Below, piece by piece: positions 14,239-14,272 of a DNA stretch of 14,272 nt (within the stretch, counting starts at the first letter, position 1; every line of letters begins with the position of its first letter). The notes under the pieces are model-generated. The model saw nothing but the letters and a program-made list of their open reading frames with translations. It searched no databases and was not told the DNA's origin. This DNA comes from Bradyrhizobiaceae bacterium (GTDB lineage Bacteria > Pseudomonadota > Alphaproteobacteria > Rhizobiales > Hyphomicrobiaceae): contig CANJPN010000106.1 of the NCBI GenBank assembly GCA_947475855.1, forward strand, positions 1 through 14,272, read 5' to 3'. Position numbers and translations under genes: made by a program.

Positions 14239-14272
14239 GCCAAAAAAATTTCTTCCCCGCTGTCCACAGCCC

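Larger units (their letters stand above)
13935..14272. other. Region upstream of the EF-hand gene to the window end
   Basis: About 340 bases carry no convincing gene. A 93-codon minus frame at 13946-14227 has no domain or ribosome site. It contains the operator-like inverted repeat at 14042-14061, a perfect 10-base palindrome TGAAATTTCA at 14093-14102, and the long stem at 14180-14238. The promoter of the EF-hand gene should lie here; I could not settle on a -35/-10 pair. The A-run and CTGTCCACAG at the very end may lie upstream of something outside the window. Confidence 0.45.

Noticed and set aside
14103..14272. DnaA-box-like words (TTATCCACT near 14108, TGTCCACAG near the end) as a replication origin
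   Set aside because: Only two imperfect matches, no AT-rich unwinding region and no dnaA, gidA or parAB-type neighbours.

Overview
The window is high-GC DNA with tightly packed, codon-biased genes. The protein repertoire is alphaproteobacterial: a RecQ with a long C-terminal extension, a PepN-type M1 aminopeptidase, a DHp segment of the DivJ/PleC style, and an ECF sigma gene beside a membrane protein carrying a 'GWGGNPARWP'-type N-terminus. A free-living Hyphomicrobiales-like bacterium is my best inference. No rRNA, tRNA, CRISPR array, transposase or phage gene was recognised.

Left part (1-3356). The window opens inside a DRE-TIM carboxyltransferase gene (2-isopropylmalate/homocitrate synthase type), followed by a REP-like double palindrome. 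Next come a DUF2277 gene (+), a histidine-rich exported protein (-) and a D-2-hydroxyacid dehydrogenase (-). A non-coding stretch of about 320 bases with four short hairpins follows, then a small unknown gene lying 6 nt downstream of recQ.

Middle part (3354-9882). recQ reads leftward. A 450-base intergenic region with a potential G-quadruplex motif separates it from rightward genes: a 95-residue four-cysteine exported protein, a DUF2939-like membrane-anchored protein, and aminopeptidase N with all catalytic residues present.

Right part (10144-13934). A rightward histidine-kinase-like protein keeps its phospho-acceptor histidine but has a degenerate ATP-binding domain. It converges, 12 nt apart, on a leftward cluster: an exported EF-hand protein with seven candidate Ca2+ loops, an ECF sigma factor, a single-pass putative anti-sigma protein, and a single-pass protein with a periplasmic CnrX/Spy-like helical domain. 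The last two overlap at ATGA. I read sigma, anti-sigma and sensor as a CnrH/CnrY/CnrX-like envelope signalling module, with the EF-hand protein as a likely partner or target. This is the most interesting part of the window. Its upstream region (13935-14272) has an operator-like inverted repeat and, at the window edge, a perfect 15-bp stem.
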